This document shows, in pieces, positions 40,876-49,715 of a stretch of 54,445 bases of DNA. Location of the stretch: contig JBJMVQ010000017.1 of assembly GCA_045810625.1 (NCBI GenBank), positions 1 to 54,445 on the forward strand, written 5' to 3'. The stretch's first letter is position 1. Each line of letters starts with the position of its first letter. The position numbers were made by a program, and so were the translations under genes. The stretch is from JACQFZ01 sp045810625. GTDB lineage: Bacteria > Pseudomonadota > Gammaproteobacteria > Acidiferrobacterales > Sulfurifustaceae. Below the pieces are notes generated by a model that was not told the DNA's origin, made no database searches, and saw only the letters and a program-made list of their open reading frames with translations.

Positions 40876-42816
40876 ATGATCGCCAAACAAAATGTCGCCT
40901 ACGGCGGATGGCTCTTGCTACCTGCTGCTGCCGGAACGTTGCTTTTTACCGGGCGCGAGAGCTGGCTGCTCGCTTTTGCAACCGCCCTCATCCTCATCTG
41001 GCTGACGCTGAACCTCGCTCGTCGCACCGACGCACCCGGCAATCGTGAACGTATATCGGTCGTTGACATGTTCATGGCTCTTTTCTGGCTTTGGCTGTTC
41101 GCTTCGATCTTCTGGAGCCGTGCACCCGCGGAAAGCGCCTTTCAGGTCTGGCCGGCGGTCCTGTTCATCGCCGTCTGCTGGGCTTACTTGTTGGAATCCG
41201 ATGCAACGACTCTCTGGCGATATGTCGGTCTAATCGGCGTCGCGCTTGCCGTCATCCTCGCGAGTTTATCGTGCTTCCAACACTTCTTACTCGGATACGA
41301 GGCGAGATCGATATTCGTCACGCGCAACAGCCACGCCGCGTTTCTTGATTTGGTTCTACTGACAACGTTTACCTATTCGGTTCAATCCGCCGCCGATGAC
41401 CGAGCGCCGACCTGGCGCCGGCGCGCCATGTACGGACTGCTTCTACTCTTCTCGTTCGCGCTGGTGCTCACGACTAGCCGCGGTGCAACCCTGGCGCTTT
41501 TGCTCGCGCTCGCTGTCGCCGGCATCGTCCTCGGGTTGTACAAGCTCGCGCGACATGCCGTTTGGCCGGCTATGTTCGTCCTGACCGGATTTGCGCTCGC
41601 GCAAGTACCGTTGAATGCAAACACGGCCTCGCTCGCGCAGCGTCTCTCATCATCAGAAACGGGCGACCGGCTGATCATCTGGACGAACGCGTGGCGGATG
41701 CTCGTCGAGACACCGTGGGCCGGTGTCGGCGTCGGTATCTATCCGCTGGCCTGGCCGCCCTATAAGAGTCCGGCCGATCCCAGCTCCGGCTTCTTCGTTC
41801 ACAACGATTACCTGCAGCTTTGGATCGATGCCGGCATCGTCGGCCTGATCCTCTTTATCGCGATCGGAATCTGTCTGTTCCTCGACGTTTGGCGTACCGT
41901 GCGCTCGCCCAGCCACGACGGCGCCGCACGGATTGAGATCGTGGGACTTGCGTCGGCCCTCCTCGCCCTGGCAGCGCACAGTTTCGTCGATTTCAACTTC
42001 CATGTACCGGCTATCATGCTCGCGGCCGGTCTCGTCTTGGGGCGGCTGCGCCAGTTAGTCGGCGGCGCCGCCTTGCGCCTCGACATCGGCGCATTCGCCG
42101 CTGCTCGGCGCCGCGCGATCGTCGCCGGAACCGGGGCTTTGGCGCTCGCTGTGCTATATCTTTTTACGTATGGAACCAGTGACGTTCTGGCAAAAGCGGC
42201 GGTGTCCTACGCGCGAAGGGGCGACCTCGACGACGCGGATCGCACCTTTCGTCAGGCGACGCTCCTCGGCGCTGCCAACGACCGCGTTCTGACCAGCTAT
42301 GCAGACTTCATTCGCCAAGTGCTGCGGCAAATCCCCGCGACCGAAGCCGTGGAACGCAAAAGAATGTTTGATCACTCGCTGCATCTGCTCGACCGCGTCG
42401 AGCACCTCAATCCGCTACGCTGGGACGCCGCGGTGATCCGGGCGAAACTGTTTCAGGACAACTCAGCGCTTGCCGGCCCTGACTGGCTTGCAGCAAGCAC
42501 GCAGGCGTATCGTCACGCGCTCGCCCTCAACCCATGGTTCTACGATGCGCGCGCGGATCTCGCCGCGCTACTGATAAAGTCCGGCGACCCGCAGGCGGCA
42601 ACGCGCGAGCTGGCCGCCGGCCTCGACTTCGCGTATGCGAAGACGCCCGCTGTGCTTCGGTATTACGCGTTCACTGCGGCAGTCCAGGAACAATGGGGCA
42701 CGCGAGAGCAGACCGAGAAAACCAAACAAATGAGCATCGCGCTCGGGAACACCTTGCTTAAGCTCAATGGCAAGAACCAATGCCCGTTGCCGGCGCGGTT
42801 GTGGAATACCTGTTGA
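40876..42816 (+). CDS. Wzy_C / O-antigen-ligase-like membrane protein with TPR tail
   Basis: A 646-residue protein with about eleven transmembrane segments and the O-antigen ligase/PglL signature. TSRGATLAL is followed by DRLIIWTNAWRMLVETPWAG (Arg265 in RLIIW) and a large periplasmic loop ending in HNDYLQLWIDAG (His309). Such enzymes transfer glycans from undecaprenyl pyrophosphate to lipid A or to proteins such as pilins. The last ~210 residues are tetratricopeptide-like. About 150 non-coding bases separate it from the preceding gene, with nothing recognisable in them. The position downstream of pilA recalls the pilO/tfpO and tfpW pilin glycosylases, so a protein O-oligosaccharyltransferase role is plausible but unproven. 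Confidence 0.78.
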   Translation: MIAKQNVAYGGWLLLPAAAGTLLFTGRESWLLAFATALILIWLTLNLARRTDAPGNRERISVVDMFMALFWLWLFASIFWSRAPAESAFQVWPAVLFIAVCWAYLLESDATTLWRYVGLIGVALAVILASLSCFQHFLLGYEARSIFVTRNSHAAFLDLVLLTTFTYSVQSAADDRAPTWRRRAMYGLLLLFSFALVLTTSRGATLALLLALAVAGIVLGLYKLARHAVWPAMFVLTGFALAQVPLNANTASLAQRLSSSETGDRLIIWTNAWRMLVETPWAGVGVGIYPLAWPPYKSPADPSSGFFVHNDYLQLWIDAGIVGLILFIAIGICLFLDVWRTVRSPSHDGAARIEIVGLASALLALAAHSFVDFNFHVPAIMLAAGLVLGRLRQLVGGAALRLDIGAFAAARRRAIVAGTGALALAVLYLFTYGTSDVLAKAAVSYARRGDLDDADRTFRQATLLGAANDRVLTSYADFIRQVLRQIPATEAVERKRMFDHSLHLLDRVEHLNPLRWDAAVIRAKLFQDNSALAGPDWLAASTQAYRHALALNPWFYDARADLAALLIKSGDPQAATRELAAGLDFAYAKTPAVLRYYAFTAAVQEQWGTREQTEKTKQMSIALGNTLLKLNGKNQCPLPARLWNTC

Positions 42817-42835
42817 GCGAACACAACGATCATCC

Positions 42836-43699
42836 ATGACTTCGATTTCGATCGTCATACCCGCGAAGAACGAAGCGTCGAACCTTCGGCACCTGCTGCC
42901 CAAGATACGAAGCGCGTTCCCCGACGCCGAGCTTGTCGTGGTCAACGACGGCTCGACGGACGATACGGCGGCGTGCTCAAAATCGCTGGGAGCGACCGTC
43001 GTATCGCATCCCTACAGCATGGGGAACGGCGCGGCGATCAAAACGGGCGCACGCAAGGCGAGTGGAGAGATCATCGTATTTCTCGACGCCGACGGTCAGC
43101 ACGATCCGCAAGATATCCCGCGCCTGCTCGCCAAGCTCGATGAAGGGTTCGATATGGTGGTCGGCGCACGCAACTACTCGGGACAGGCAAACATCGGCCG
43201 ATTCACTGCCAATTACATTTATAACCGCCTGGCAAGTTGGATGGTGGGACAGGACATCCTCGATCTGACCTCCGGTTTTCGCGCCGTACGTGCGCAGAAG
43301 TTCCGGCAGTTTCTGTATCTGCTGCCGAACGGCTTTTCGTATCCGACGACGATTACGATGTCCTTCTTCCGCGCCGGCTATCCGGTCGCATATATCCCGA
43401 TTCAGGCGAAAAAGCGCGAAGGCCGAAGTCACATCAGGCTGCTGCACGACGGCGCACGGTTTCTGCTCATTATCTTTCGCGTCGGCACACTCTACTCTCC
43501 GTTGCGGATTTTCGTCCCCGTGAGCTCGAGCTTCTTCTTGACGGCGCTCTTCTACTACGTTTACACGTATACGACCATCGGCCGCCTCACCAATATGACG
43601 GTATTGCTGTTCACAACGTCGGTGCTGATCTTCCTGATTGGTTTGGTTTCGGAGCAGATCACAAACCTGCTTTACAGTAACGGCAACAAGAGCAGTTAG
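42836..43699 (+). CDS. Polyprenyl-phosphate glycosyltransferase, GT2 (DPM1/ArnC-like)
   Basis: A 287-residue enzyme. The N-terminal GT-A domain has ISIVIPAKNEASNL, VVNDGSTDDT and the metal-binding LDADGQHD (Asp84, Asp86). Two C-terminal hydrophobic segments resemble the membrane anchors of ArnC- and GtrB-type enzymes. Such proteins transfer a sugar from a nucleotide donor to polyprenyl phosphate on the cytoplasmic face. The product would be a suitable donor for the TMTC-like GT-C proteins upstream. The sugar is unknown. It starts 19 bases after the Wzy_C-like gene. Confidence 0.87.
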   Translation: MTSISIVIPAKNEASNLRHLLPKIRSAFPDAELVVVNDGSTDDTAACSKSLGATVVSHPYSMGNGAAIKTGARKASGEIIVFLDADGQHDPQDIPRLLAKLDEGFDMVVGARNYSGQANIGRFTANYIYNRLASWMVGQDILDLTSGFRAVRAQKFRQFLYLLPNGFSYPTTITMSFFRAGYPVAYIPIQAKKREGRSHIRLLHDGARFLLIIFRVGTLYSPLRIFVPVSSSFFLTALFYYVYTYTTIGRLTNMTVLLFTTSVLIFLIGLVSEQITNLLYSNGNKSS

Positions 43700-43765
43700 C
43701 CCGAGGGACACCGCAATATGACCGACGCTCGGCACCCGCGCCGCGGATCGCGCTGACCCGACAAC

Positions 43766-44944
43766 ATGCGTCTGGTCGTCCTGACGACATCGTATCCGCT
43801 CACCTCGGGCTCTTCGTCCGGAATATTCGTGGCTCGCTTGGTGGAGCACTTGCCGCCCGACGCAGCCGTCACTGTGGTCACGCCGGCGCCGCGCGGGATT
43901 GTCGCGCCGAGGACTTCCGACAAGGCCGCGCTCGCCACTTTTCGATACGCGCCGAAAGCGTTGCAGATTCTCGCGCACGAGCCTGGCGGCATTCCGGTAG
44001 CGTTGCGCACGCACAAATGGGCGTACCTGCTCGTGCCACCTTTTCTGCTGTCGATGTTCGTGCGCAGCCTGCGCGCGGCGCGGCAGGCGGACGTTATCCA
44101 CGCGAATTGGGCGATCTGCGGCGCAATCGGCGGCCTCGTCGGAAAGCTTACCGGCGTACCCGTCGTTACGACGCTGCGCGGCGATGACGTGACACGCGCG
44201 CACCGATCGTGGTTCGACCGAACGATATTGGCTCTGTGCCTGCGATTGAGCCGACGGATCGTCTGCGTGAGCGAATCGATCGCGGCCTGGACGCGCAGCC
44301 GCTATCCTCAACAGGCAGCGTCGATCAGCGTGATCGAAAACGGTGTCGAAGACGTTTTTCTACAGGTATCGGCCAAGCGATCCGCCGTTGGCCACGAGCG
44401 ATGTAACTTCGTGACGGTCGGGAGCCTCATCGTTAGAAAAGGCGTGGATCGGATCATCGCGGCCTTGGGAAAGCTATCGGGCAACACGCGCCTCACGATA
44501 ATCGGCGACGGGCCGGAGCAATCGCGTCTGCAGGAATTGGTCGATGGCGCCGGTTTGCGCGAACGAGTCGAGTTCACGGGCGCCGTGCCACCGCAGGCAA
44601 TTGCCGATCGGCTCGCCCAAGCAGACGTATTCGTGCTGGCAAGCCGAAGCGAAGGCCGGCCGAACGCGGTGCTCGAAGCAATGGCGGCGGGTCTGCCGGT
44701 GGTCGCGAGCAATATCCCGGGTGTCGACGAACTGATCGAACACGGCACGACGGGTTTTTTGTTCAATCCCGATTCGGTCGACAATTTAGCTCGCCACATG
44801 CAGGCACTCGCCGACGCTCCGGAGCTGCGTCGCCGCCTGGGCAGCGCGGGTAGTGACGCGATCCGGCGACGCGGATTATTGTGGCGCGAGACGGCGGAAA
44901 ACTACTTTCGCACTTATCGAGCCCTGGCAACCAAGAACACTTAG
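43766..44944 (+). CDS. Glycosyltransferase family 4 (GT-B)
   Basis: A 392-residue GT-B enzyme. The N-terminal half binds the acceptor (VVLTTSYPLTSGSSSG, then DVIHANWAICGAIGG). The C-terminal half has VGSLIVRKGVDRII, VEFTGAVP and the donor-binding EGRPNAVLEAMAAGLPVV, with the E-x7-E arrangement. It probably extends a lipid-linked glycan in the cytoplasm. Donor and acceptor cannot be read from the sequence. It lies six bases upstream of the asnB-like gene. Confidence 0.92.
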   Translation: MRLVVLTTSYPLTSGSSSGIFVARLVEHLPPDAAVTVVTPAPRGIVAPRTSDKAALATFRYAPKALQILAHEPGGIPVALRTHKWAYLLVPPFLLSMFVRSLRAARQADVIHANWAICGAIGGLVGKLTGVPVVTTLRGDDVTRAHRSWFDRTILALCLRLSRRIVCVSESIAAWTRSRYPQQAASISVIENGVEDVFLQVSAKRSAVGHERCNFVTVGSLIVRKGVDRIIAALGKLSGNTRLTIIGDGPEQSRLQELVDGAGLRERVEFTGAVPPQAIADRLAQADVFVLASRSEGRPNAVLEAMAAGLPVVASNIPGVDELIEHGTTGFLFNPDSVDNLARHMQALADAPELRRRLGSAGSDAIRRRGLLWRETAENYFRTYRALATKNT

Positions 44945-44950
44945 CACAGC

Positions 44951-46810
44951 ATGTGCGGAATCGTCGGACAGGTCGTTCCCAACGGCGCGCGCACGGATCG
45001 GACCGCGGTCGCAAACGCGACGAGCCGAATCGCGCACCGGGGACCGGACGGCAGCGGCATCACGGAATTCTCCACCGCCTGTTTCGGCCACCGTCGCCTG
45101 AGCATTATCGACGTGGCGGGCAGCCCGCAGCCGTGGTCGTCCGAAGACGGACGCTACACCATCGTCTTCAACGGCGAGATCTACAACTACGTCGAACTGC
45201 GGAAGGAATTGATCGCCCGCGGCGTCTCGTTTCGCAGCCAGGGTGATACGGAAGTACTGCTCGCCGCGTTTATTTGTTACGGCGAACGCTGCCTCGAAAA
45301 GCTCAACGGCATGTTCGCGTTCGCCGTCTGGGACGAATCGACCCGGGAGCTCTTCATCGCGCGCGACCGGCTCGGGAAGAAACCGCTCTACTACGCGATA
45401 ACCGGCGGCGCCTTATCGTTCGCCTCGGAAATCGAGGCGCTGTTCGCGTTCGCCGGCATCGATCGAACGCTCGACGAGGCGGCGCTGCAGGATTTCTTTG
45501 CGTATCAGTTCATCCCCGCGCCGCGCACGATCTATCGCGGAATTCGCAAACTGCCCGCGGCGCACTACCTCAGATATCGCAACGGCCGTGTCGATACAGC
45601 ACGGTACTGGACACCCCCACTGCCCGAAGCGGAGACCGAGTCATACGACGCGTCGTGCGAACGACTGCGAACACTGCTCGAAGACGCCGTGCGACTGCGG
45701 CTACGCAGCGACGTACCGCTCGGCGCGTTTCTCTCCGGCGGCCTCGACTCAACGATCGTGGTCAGCATTATGAATCGTCTCGGCGTGACGGTGGACAGCT
45801 TCCACGTCGGCTTCGCCGAGGAATCGTTCGATGAGACGGAACATGCCGAGGCCGCGGCACGCGCGTTCGGCGCCCGCCACCACAGCCGCCAATTGCCGCT
45901 CGACTGCGTCCCGGTGCTCGACGCCGCGCTACGCCACTTCGGTGAGCCGTTCGCCGATCCGTCGGCCATTCCGACGTGGCACCTTTGCCGCACCACACGC
46001 GAAGCGGTAACGGTGGCGCTTTCAGGCGACGGCGCCGACGAGATATTCGCCGGCTATCGTCGCTACTATGCGCGCCGATATGTCCGCCTCTACCTGACAC
46101 TCCCGCAGGCTGTTCGCAGGCACGTCTCCGCCAACTTATTGCGTTGGCTGCCCGAAAGTCAGAAGTACTATGGCAACAGTTGGTCCAAGCAACTACGGCT
46201 ATTCATTCAGTTGGCCGAACGCTCCGCCACTGCACCGAACGACTGGCTCGCGCAAACCTTTTCTCCCGACGAGCGTCGCGCTTTATTCCTGGACCCGACT
46301 TGGGTCGGCGCCGGTGACCCGCTGGCCGATTTCGGCTGCACGAGCCTCGACGACGTCTCGCGGATGATCTACGCCGATCTCGTCAGTTATCTTCCCGAAG
46401 ACATCCTCGTCAAAGTCGACCGGATGAGCATGGCGCACGCCCTCGAGGTGCGAAACCCGTTTCTCGACTACCGCGTGGTCGAGCTCGCTTGTCGTCTGCC
46501 TTTATCTCACAAACTGAACGGGAGCACGCAGAAGCGAATTTTGCGCGACAGCTTCGAGAAAATCGTCCCAGCTTCGCTGCTCGCCCGTCCCAAGCACGGC
46601 TTTGCAGTTCCTCTCGGTGATTGGTTTCGTACGATATTGAAGACGGACTTCGACGACACGGTGCTGCACGCGGGCCGATCGGACTTCTTCAATTACGATG
46701 CAATCGGAAAGTTATGGCGCGACCACCAGCGCGGCGCGGTCGACAACGGGTTCAAGCTCTGGAGCCTGTTTGTCTTTCATCGCTGGTATCACGCGCCATC
46801 CGTAGCCTGA
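44951..46810 (+). CDS. asnB: Asparagine synthase (glutamine-hydrolysing) family amidotransferase
   Basis: A 619-residue enzyme with an N-terminal class II glutaminase domain: Cys2 nucleophile in MCGIVGQV, RIAHRGPDG and VFNGEIYNYVELR. The C-terminal ATP-pyrophosphatase domain has GAFLSGGLDST and ALSGDGADEIFAGYRRY. AsnB-like enzymes encoded in glycan loci often amidate sugars or surface polymers instead of making free asparagine, so the substrate is uncertain. It is the last gene of the plus-strand run that begins after pilA and converges with the minus-strand operon at a 12-base gap. Confidence 0.9.
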   Translation: MCGIVGQVVPNGARTDRTAVANATSRIAHRGPDGSGITEFSTACFGHRRLSIIDVAGSPQPWSSEDGRYTIVFNGEIYNYVELRKELIARGVSFRSQGDTEVLLAAFICYGERCLEKLNGMFAFAVWDESTRELFIARDRLGKKPLYYAITGGALSFASEIEALFAFAGIDRTLDEAALQDFFAYQFIPAPRTIYRGIRKLPAAHYLRYRNGRVDTARYWTPPLPEAETESYDASCERLRTLLEDAVRLRLRSDVPLGAFLSGGLDSTIVVSIMNRLGVTVDSFHVGFAEESFDETEHAEAAARAFGARHHSRQLPLDCVPVLDAALRHFGEPFADPSAIPTWHLCRTTREAVTVALSGDGADEIFAGYRRYYARRYVRLYLTLPQAVRRHVSANLLRWLPESQKYYGNSWSKQLRLFIQLAERSATAPNDWLAQTFSPDERRALFLDPTWVGAGDPLADFGCTSLDDVSRMIYADLVSYLPEDILVKVDRMSMAHALEVRNPFLDYRVVELACRLPLSHKLNGSTQKRILRDSFEKIVPASLLARPKHGFAVPLGDWFRTILKTDFDDTVLHAGRSDFFNYDAIGKLWRDHQRGAVDNGFKLWSLFVFHRWYHAPSVA

Positions 46811-46822
46811 GTCCGGCCTCGC

Positions 46823-47725
46823 TCAATTCCCCGGGGAACGGGGCGCTGCGCGCGCGTAGAGTGCACAAACCCCCACCGTGACCGCTTCCGCGGCCATGAA
46901 CCATAAGCGACTACCGACGGAAATCAGAAGCGCCTCCGGACCGGACAGATACGGCGAAAGCAGCAGGTACAGCGCGGACTCGCGTACGCCGATACCGCCG
47001 GGCGCGAACACGATAATGAAGCCCGCAAAAAACGCGAGGGGCATGCTCGCTCCAACGAGCACCCAATTTTGAAGCGGTAGCGGCGAAACCGAGTCGACGA
47101 AGAAAACAAACGCCAGCGCGTACAAAACAAAAACAAAAAGGTAGCAGCCGTACAGACGGAGCATCGGAAGCGGTGCGGGGATCGACACCTGCGAGAACGC
47201 CTTTCCGATTCGCCCCGGGATCAACCGGGTGAGCGCCACCACCTTCGGGTGCAACAAGAACGCGAATCCCCCAAGCATCACGATGGCGGCCGGCAAAGAC
47301 AGCGGAAACCCGGCAGCCGAAATTAGCGCCGCCGCGCCGACGGCGAGCGATGCGGCGAGCAACAGCAATGCTTCGATGTATAAACTCACCGTTGCTTCCG
47401 CGACGCCGACACCCTCCGCTTTCGCCAGCGCGACGCGACTGGCTAGAGACCAGACACCGCCGGGCACGTAGCGGGCGAGCGATGCGAAAATCCAAACGTA
47501 GACGCTGCGATAAGCGGGAAGCTCGTATCCGAGCGCCTTCAGGATGAGGTGCCAACCGTAGCCGTTTAGCGCATACATGATGGCCGCCAGCACAATTGAA
47601 AACAGGAGCAGGTCGACCCGGTAGTGCCATTCGAGAATACGGAGCTTGTCCCATTCGCGCGTGATGACGAACGCCATGAAACCGAGCGCGACCAGGACAT
47701 ATGCAACGCGCAGTAGTCGGTACAT
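46823..47725 (-). CDS. AglD/UPF0104-like membrane protein (LPG-synthase transmembrane fold)
   Basis: A 300-residue protein with about eight hydrophobic segments. The family motifs RYVPGGVWSLASR, and later FAPGGIGVRESALYLLL, fit the lysylphosphatidylglycerol-synthase transmembrane/UPF0104 family. Members occur in glycan loci and are proposed to move or modify lipid-linked sugars. It is the last gene of the minus-strand carbamoyltransferase operon, 25 bases after the SGNH gene. The precise role is unknown. Confidence 0.8.
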   Translation of the reverse strand: MYRLLRVAYVLVALGFMAFVITREWDKLRILEWHYRVDLLLFSIVLAAIMYALNGYGWHLILKALGYELPAYRSVYVWIFASLARYVPGGVWSLASRVALAKAEGVGVAEATVSLYIEALLLLAASLAVGAAALISAAGFPLSLPAAIVMLGGFAFLLHPKVVALTRLIPGRIGKAFSQVSIPAPLPMLRLYGCYLFVFVLYALAFVFFVDSVSPLPLQNWVLVGASMPLAFFAGFIIVFAPGGIGVRESALYLLLSPYLSGPEALLISVGSRLWFMAAEAVTVGVCALYARAAPRSPGN

Positions 47726-47750
47726 TGTCCGAATCTCTGGCGGGATCTAC

Positions 47751-49148
47751 TTAGTGCGACTGACCCGGCGTTGAAGCGTGGCGAAATCGACCAGGCCCGA
47801 ACTGCCGACGATCAACAACGGAAATCACACCTTTCAACGGGAACCCTGCGATGTCGCGCAAGTTGATCAACCGCGCGTTTTCCGGTCGCCAGCCATTTGC
47901 AGCGACTAATTCTCGACTTGTAAAACGCCAGACTCCGTCTTTGTCGACAAGAAACATATGAACACGCGCTCCGTTACCGCCAGCCTCAACGCCAACCAGT
48001 CCGTATGGCGGGGGCGCAATGTATCCCCTCACTACCGGCGCGACCGCGTTCGCAATAACACGATATCCTTCCGCGAGCGGATGACCGTCAGGACCGCCGA
48101 GATATAAAAGGTCGCTTTTGAGTGCCGCTTCCTGTAACGGCTGCACGACATCGACGTATTTCGCATGCTTCAAACTCTTGAACGCTCGTGCGATGCGATC
48201 AATGTTCTGCTGCTCAAACCCGACGAGGCGAAGGTATTGCGAATCAGCCGGCAACGCCTCGCGGTGAATACGCTCGGCGTACACCAGTTCCTTCGTCGGA
48301 ATAACCGTGAGCACGAGACCGATCCCGGCTTCCGCGGCCGCCGCGTCCATCAAACGCGCGGTGGTCTCAATTATCTCGTAACCTGCGCGCACTGTTGCAT
48401 ACGTAGTATCGTTCGATATCAGGCGCAGCGCCGGCGTAAATGTCATCTTTAGGCCGGACTTAAACTGAGTTCGCCAGTTGTCGGAAGGTGCCGACGAAAG
48501 TCCCGGGAACCGCGGCTTGTCGCTAAGATCCATCGTCTTGCTCGGCCGGAGCGACGTCCACAAATCTGATGAATACGCGGCGGTTACCGACTCATCGGGA
48601 TCGTTACCTGTATAGTATGCGACGACAATCACGCGTGGGCGAAGAGACGTCGCGTGACGAAATATATTGAGATACTGCACGGCGCTCCAACCGCCGATCG
48701 CCATGCTGTACAGCTCGATCCGACCACCCCGCAAGAGACCTCGAACCTGGCTCGGCCAGTTGTCATCGATAACGACGTTGCTGCCATACGTCTGGCTGTC
48801 GCCGATCGTGACGATGTCGGCCACGTTGGGGACATGGTAGTTACGGAACCCGAGCAAGTCGTGCGGGCCAACTAAGCCCGGGCTAACCAGCAACGGTCTG
48901 CCACGAACGTTCGTGTACGGATCTTTCAACAGAAAAGCCTGGCTATCGATGTCTTCCTTACGGAAAATGTTCTCGTAGAATGGCGGGACCTCCTTCGCGA
49001 CCCGCACCATCTGCAAATCGACCGGGATCCCGAGGAGCTGCGGCGCGAACCAGCGTATCAACCCAAGCGCCACGACAAGAGTCACGGCGACGACACCTGC
49101 TGCGAGCAGCCATTCGCCGTGCTTCGACCGCTTCGTTTTCGCCGGCAT
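47751..49148 (-). CDS. Membrane-anchored SGNH/GDSL hydrolase-like protein
   Basis: A 465-residue protein with one N-terminal transmembrane helix (residues about 13-31) and a periplasmic SGNH fold. All four blocks are visible: VTIGDSQTYG with Ser118, IGGWS with Gly153, TGND with Asn182, and GPDGHPLAEG with Asp354 and His356. Such enzymes act as O-acyl esterases or transferases on glycans. A further ~100 residues follow the catalytic block and could bind the glycan. It lies directly downstream of the DUF5989 gene (three-base gap). Confidence 0.82.
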   Translation of the reverse strand: MPAKTKRSKHGEWLLAAGVVAVTLVVALGLIRWFAPQLLGIPVDLQMVRVAKEVPPFYENIFRKEDIDSQAFLLKDPYTNVRGRPLLVSPGLVGPHDLLGFRNYHVPNVADIVTIGDSQTYGSNVVIDDNWPSQVRGLLRGGRIELYSMAIGGWSAVQYLNIFRHATSLRPRVIVVAYYTGNDPDESVTAAYSSDLWTSLRPSKTMDLSDKPRFPGLSSAPSDNWRTQFKSGLKMTFTPALRLISNDTTYATVRAGYEIIETTARLMDAAAAEAGIGLVLTVIPTKELVYAERIHREALPADSQYLRLVGFEQQNIDRIARAFKSLKHAKYVDVVQPLQEAALKSDLLYLGGPDGHPLAEGYRVIANAVAPVVRGYIAPPPYGLVGVEAGGNGARVHMFLVDKDGVWRFTSRELVAANGWRPENARLINLRDIAGFPLKGVISVVDRRQFGPGRFRHASTPGQSH

Positions 49149-49151
49149 GGA

Positions 49152-49304
49152 TCAGAACAGCGTGTAGATGAACGGCGTGATCGCCGATCCTTGCCCCAGC
49201 ACGATCAATATACCGAGCAGCAGGAGGGTGGCGATGATCGGCAACAACCAGAATTTCTTGCGCACGCGCATGTACGCCCACAGATCGTTCAGTAACTCGA
49301 GCAT
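49152..49304 (-). CDS. DUF5989-like single-pass membrane peptide (SxtK-like)
   Basis: A 50-residue protein: a short amphipathic N-terminus (LLNDLWAYMRVRKKFWLLP) followed by a hydrophobic helix (ATLLLLGILIVL). I match it to the DUF5989 family, found beside SxtJ-like proteins and NodU/SxtI-type carbamoyltransferases. Its ATG overlaps the sxtJ-like stop (TAATG). A longer open frame upstream overlaps sxtJ and is not real. The function is unknown; a partner or anchor for the carbamoyltransferase is a reasonable guess. Confidence 0.78.
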   Translation of the reverse strand: MLELLNDLWAYMRVRKKFWLLPIIATLLLLGILIVLGQGSAITPFIYTLF

Positions 49305-49708
49305 TAGAAAGGCCGCTCCATGTGTTCGGGCAGTTGAGCGCTCGCGTCTTCGCGATAAGTGACGAGCGTCGGATCGCGAGCGCGCATCACTGGGTTCTTG
49401 CCGCGCCGCCGAATAACGAAACCGATCGGAGTTATTAAAGAATAGTAGACAACGGCGAGGACGACGCGCGTGACCACCCAGTTGATCGCAGACGCCGCGG
49501 TCATCCAGACGCGAAACACGCCGCGCAACCACCGCGGCCGAATGAGCGCGGGCGGCCAGACCACAGCTGCTACCAGCCAGGGCCATACCGGCCACGAGCG
49601 CGCCGCCATCCACGGCAAAACGATGCCGAAGACCGCAACGCAAAATCCGCCAAGGAGCAGACCGAATTGACGGAGCTCATTGTCGGAGGGATTCGTGGTT
49701 AGAGACAT
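49304..49708 (-). CDS. SxtJ-like membrane protein
   Basis: A 134-residue protein with an N-terminal region of two hydrophobic segments (FGLLLGGFCVAVFGIVLPW and WPWLVAAVVWPPALI) and a third further on (VVYYSLITPIGFVI). It ends in a polar tail. I assign it to the SxtJ family, named after a protein of unknown role encoded next to the carbamoyltransferase SxtI in saxitoxin clusters. It lies seven bases downstream of the carbamoyltransferase and overlaps the DUF5989 gene by one base. Confidence 0.8.
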   Translation of the reverse strand: MSLTTNPSDNELRQFGLLLGGFCVAVFGIVLPWMAARSWPVWPWLVAAVVWPPALIRPRWLRGVFRVWMTAASAINWVVTRVVLAVVYYSLITPIGFVIRRRGKNPVMRARDPTLVTYREDASAQLPEHMERPF

Positions 49709-49715
49709 GATCCGG

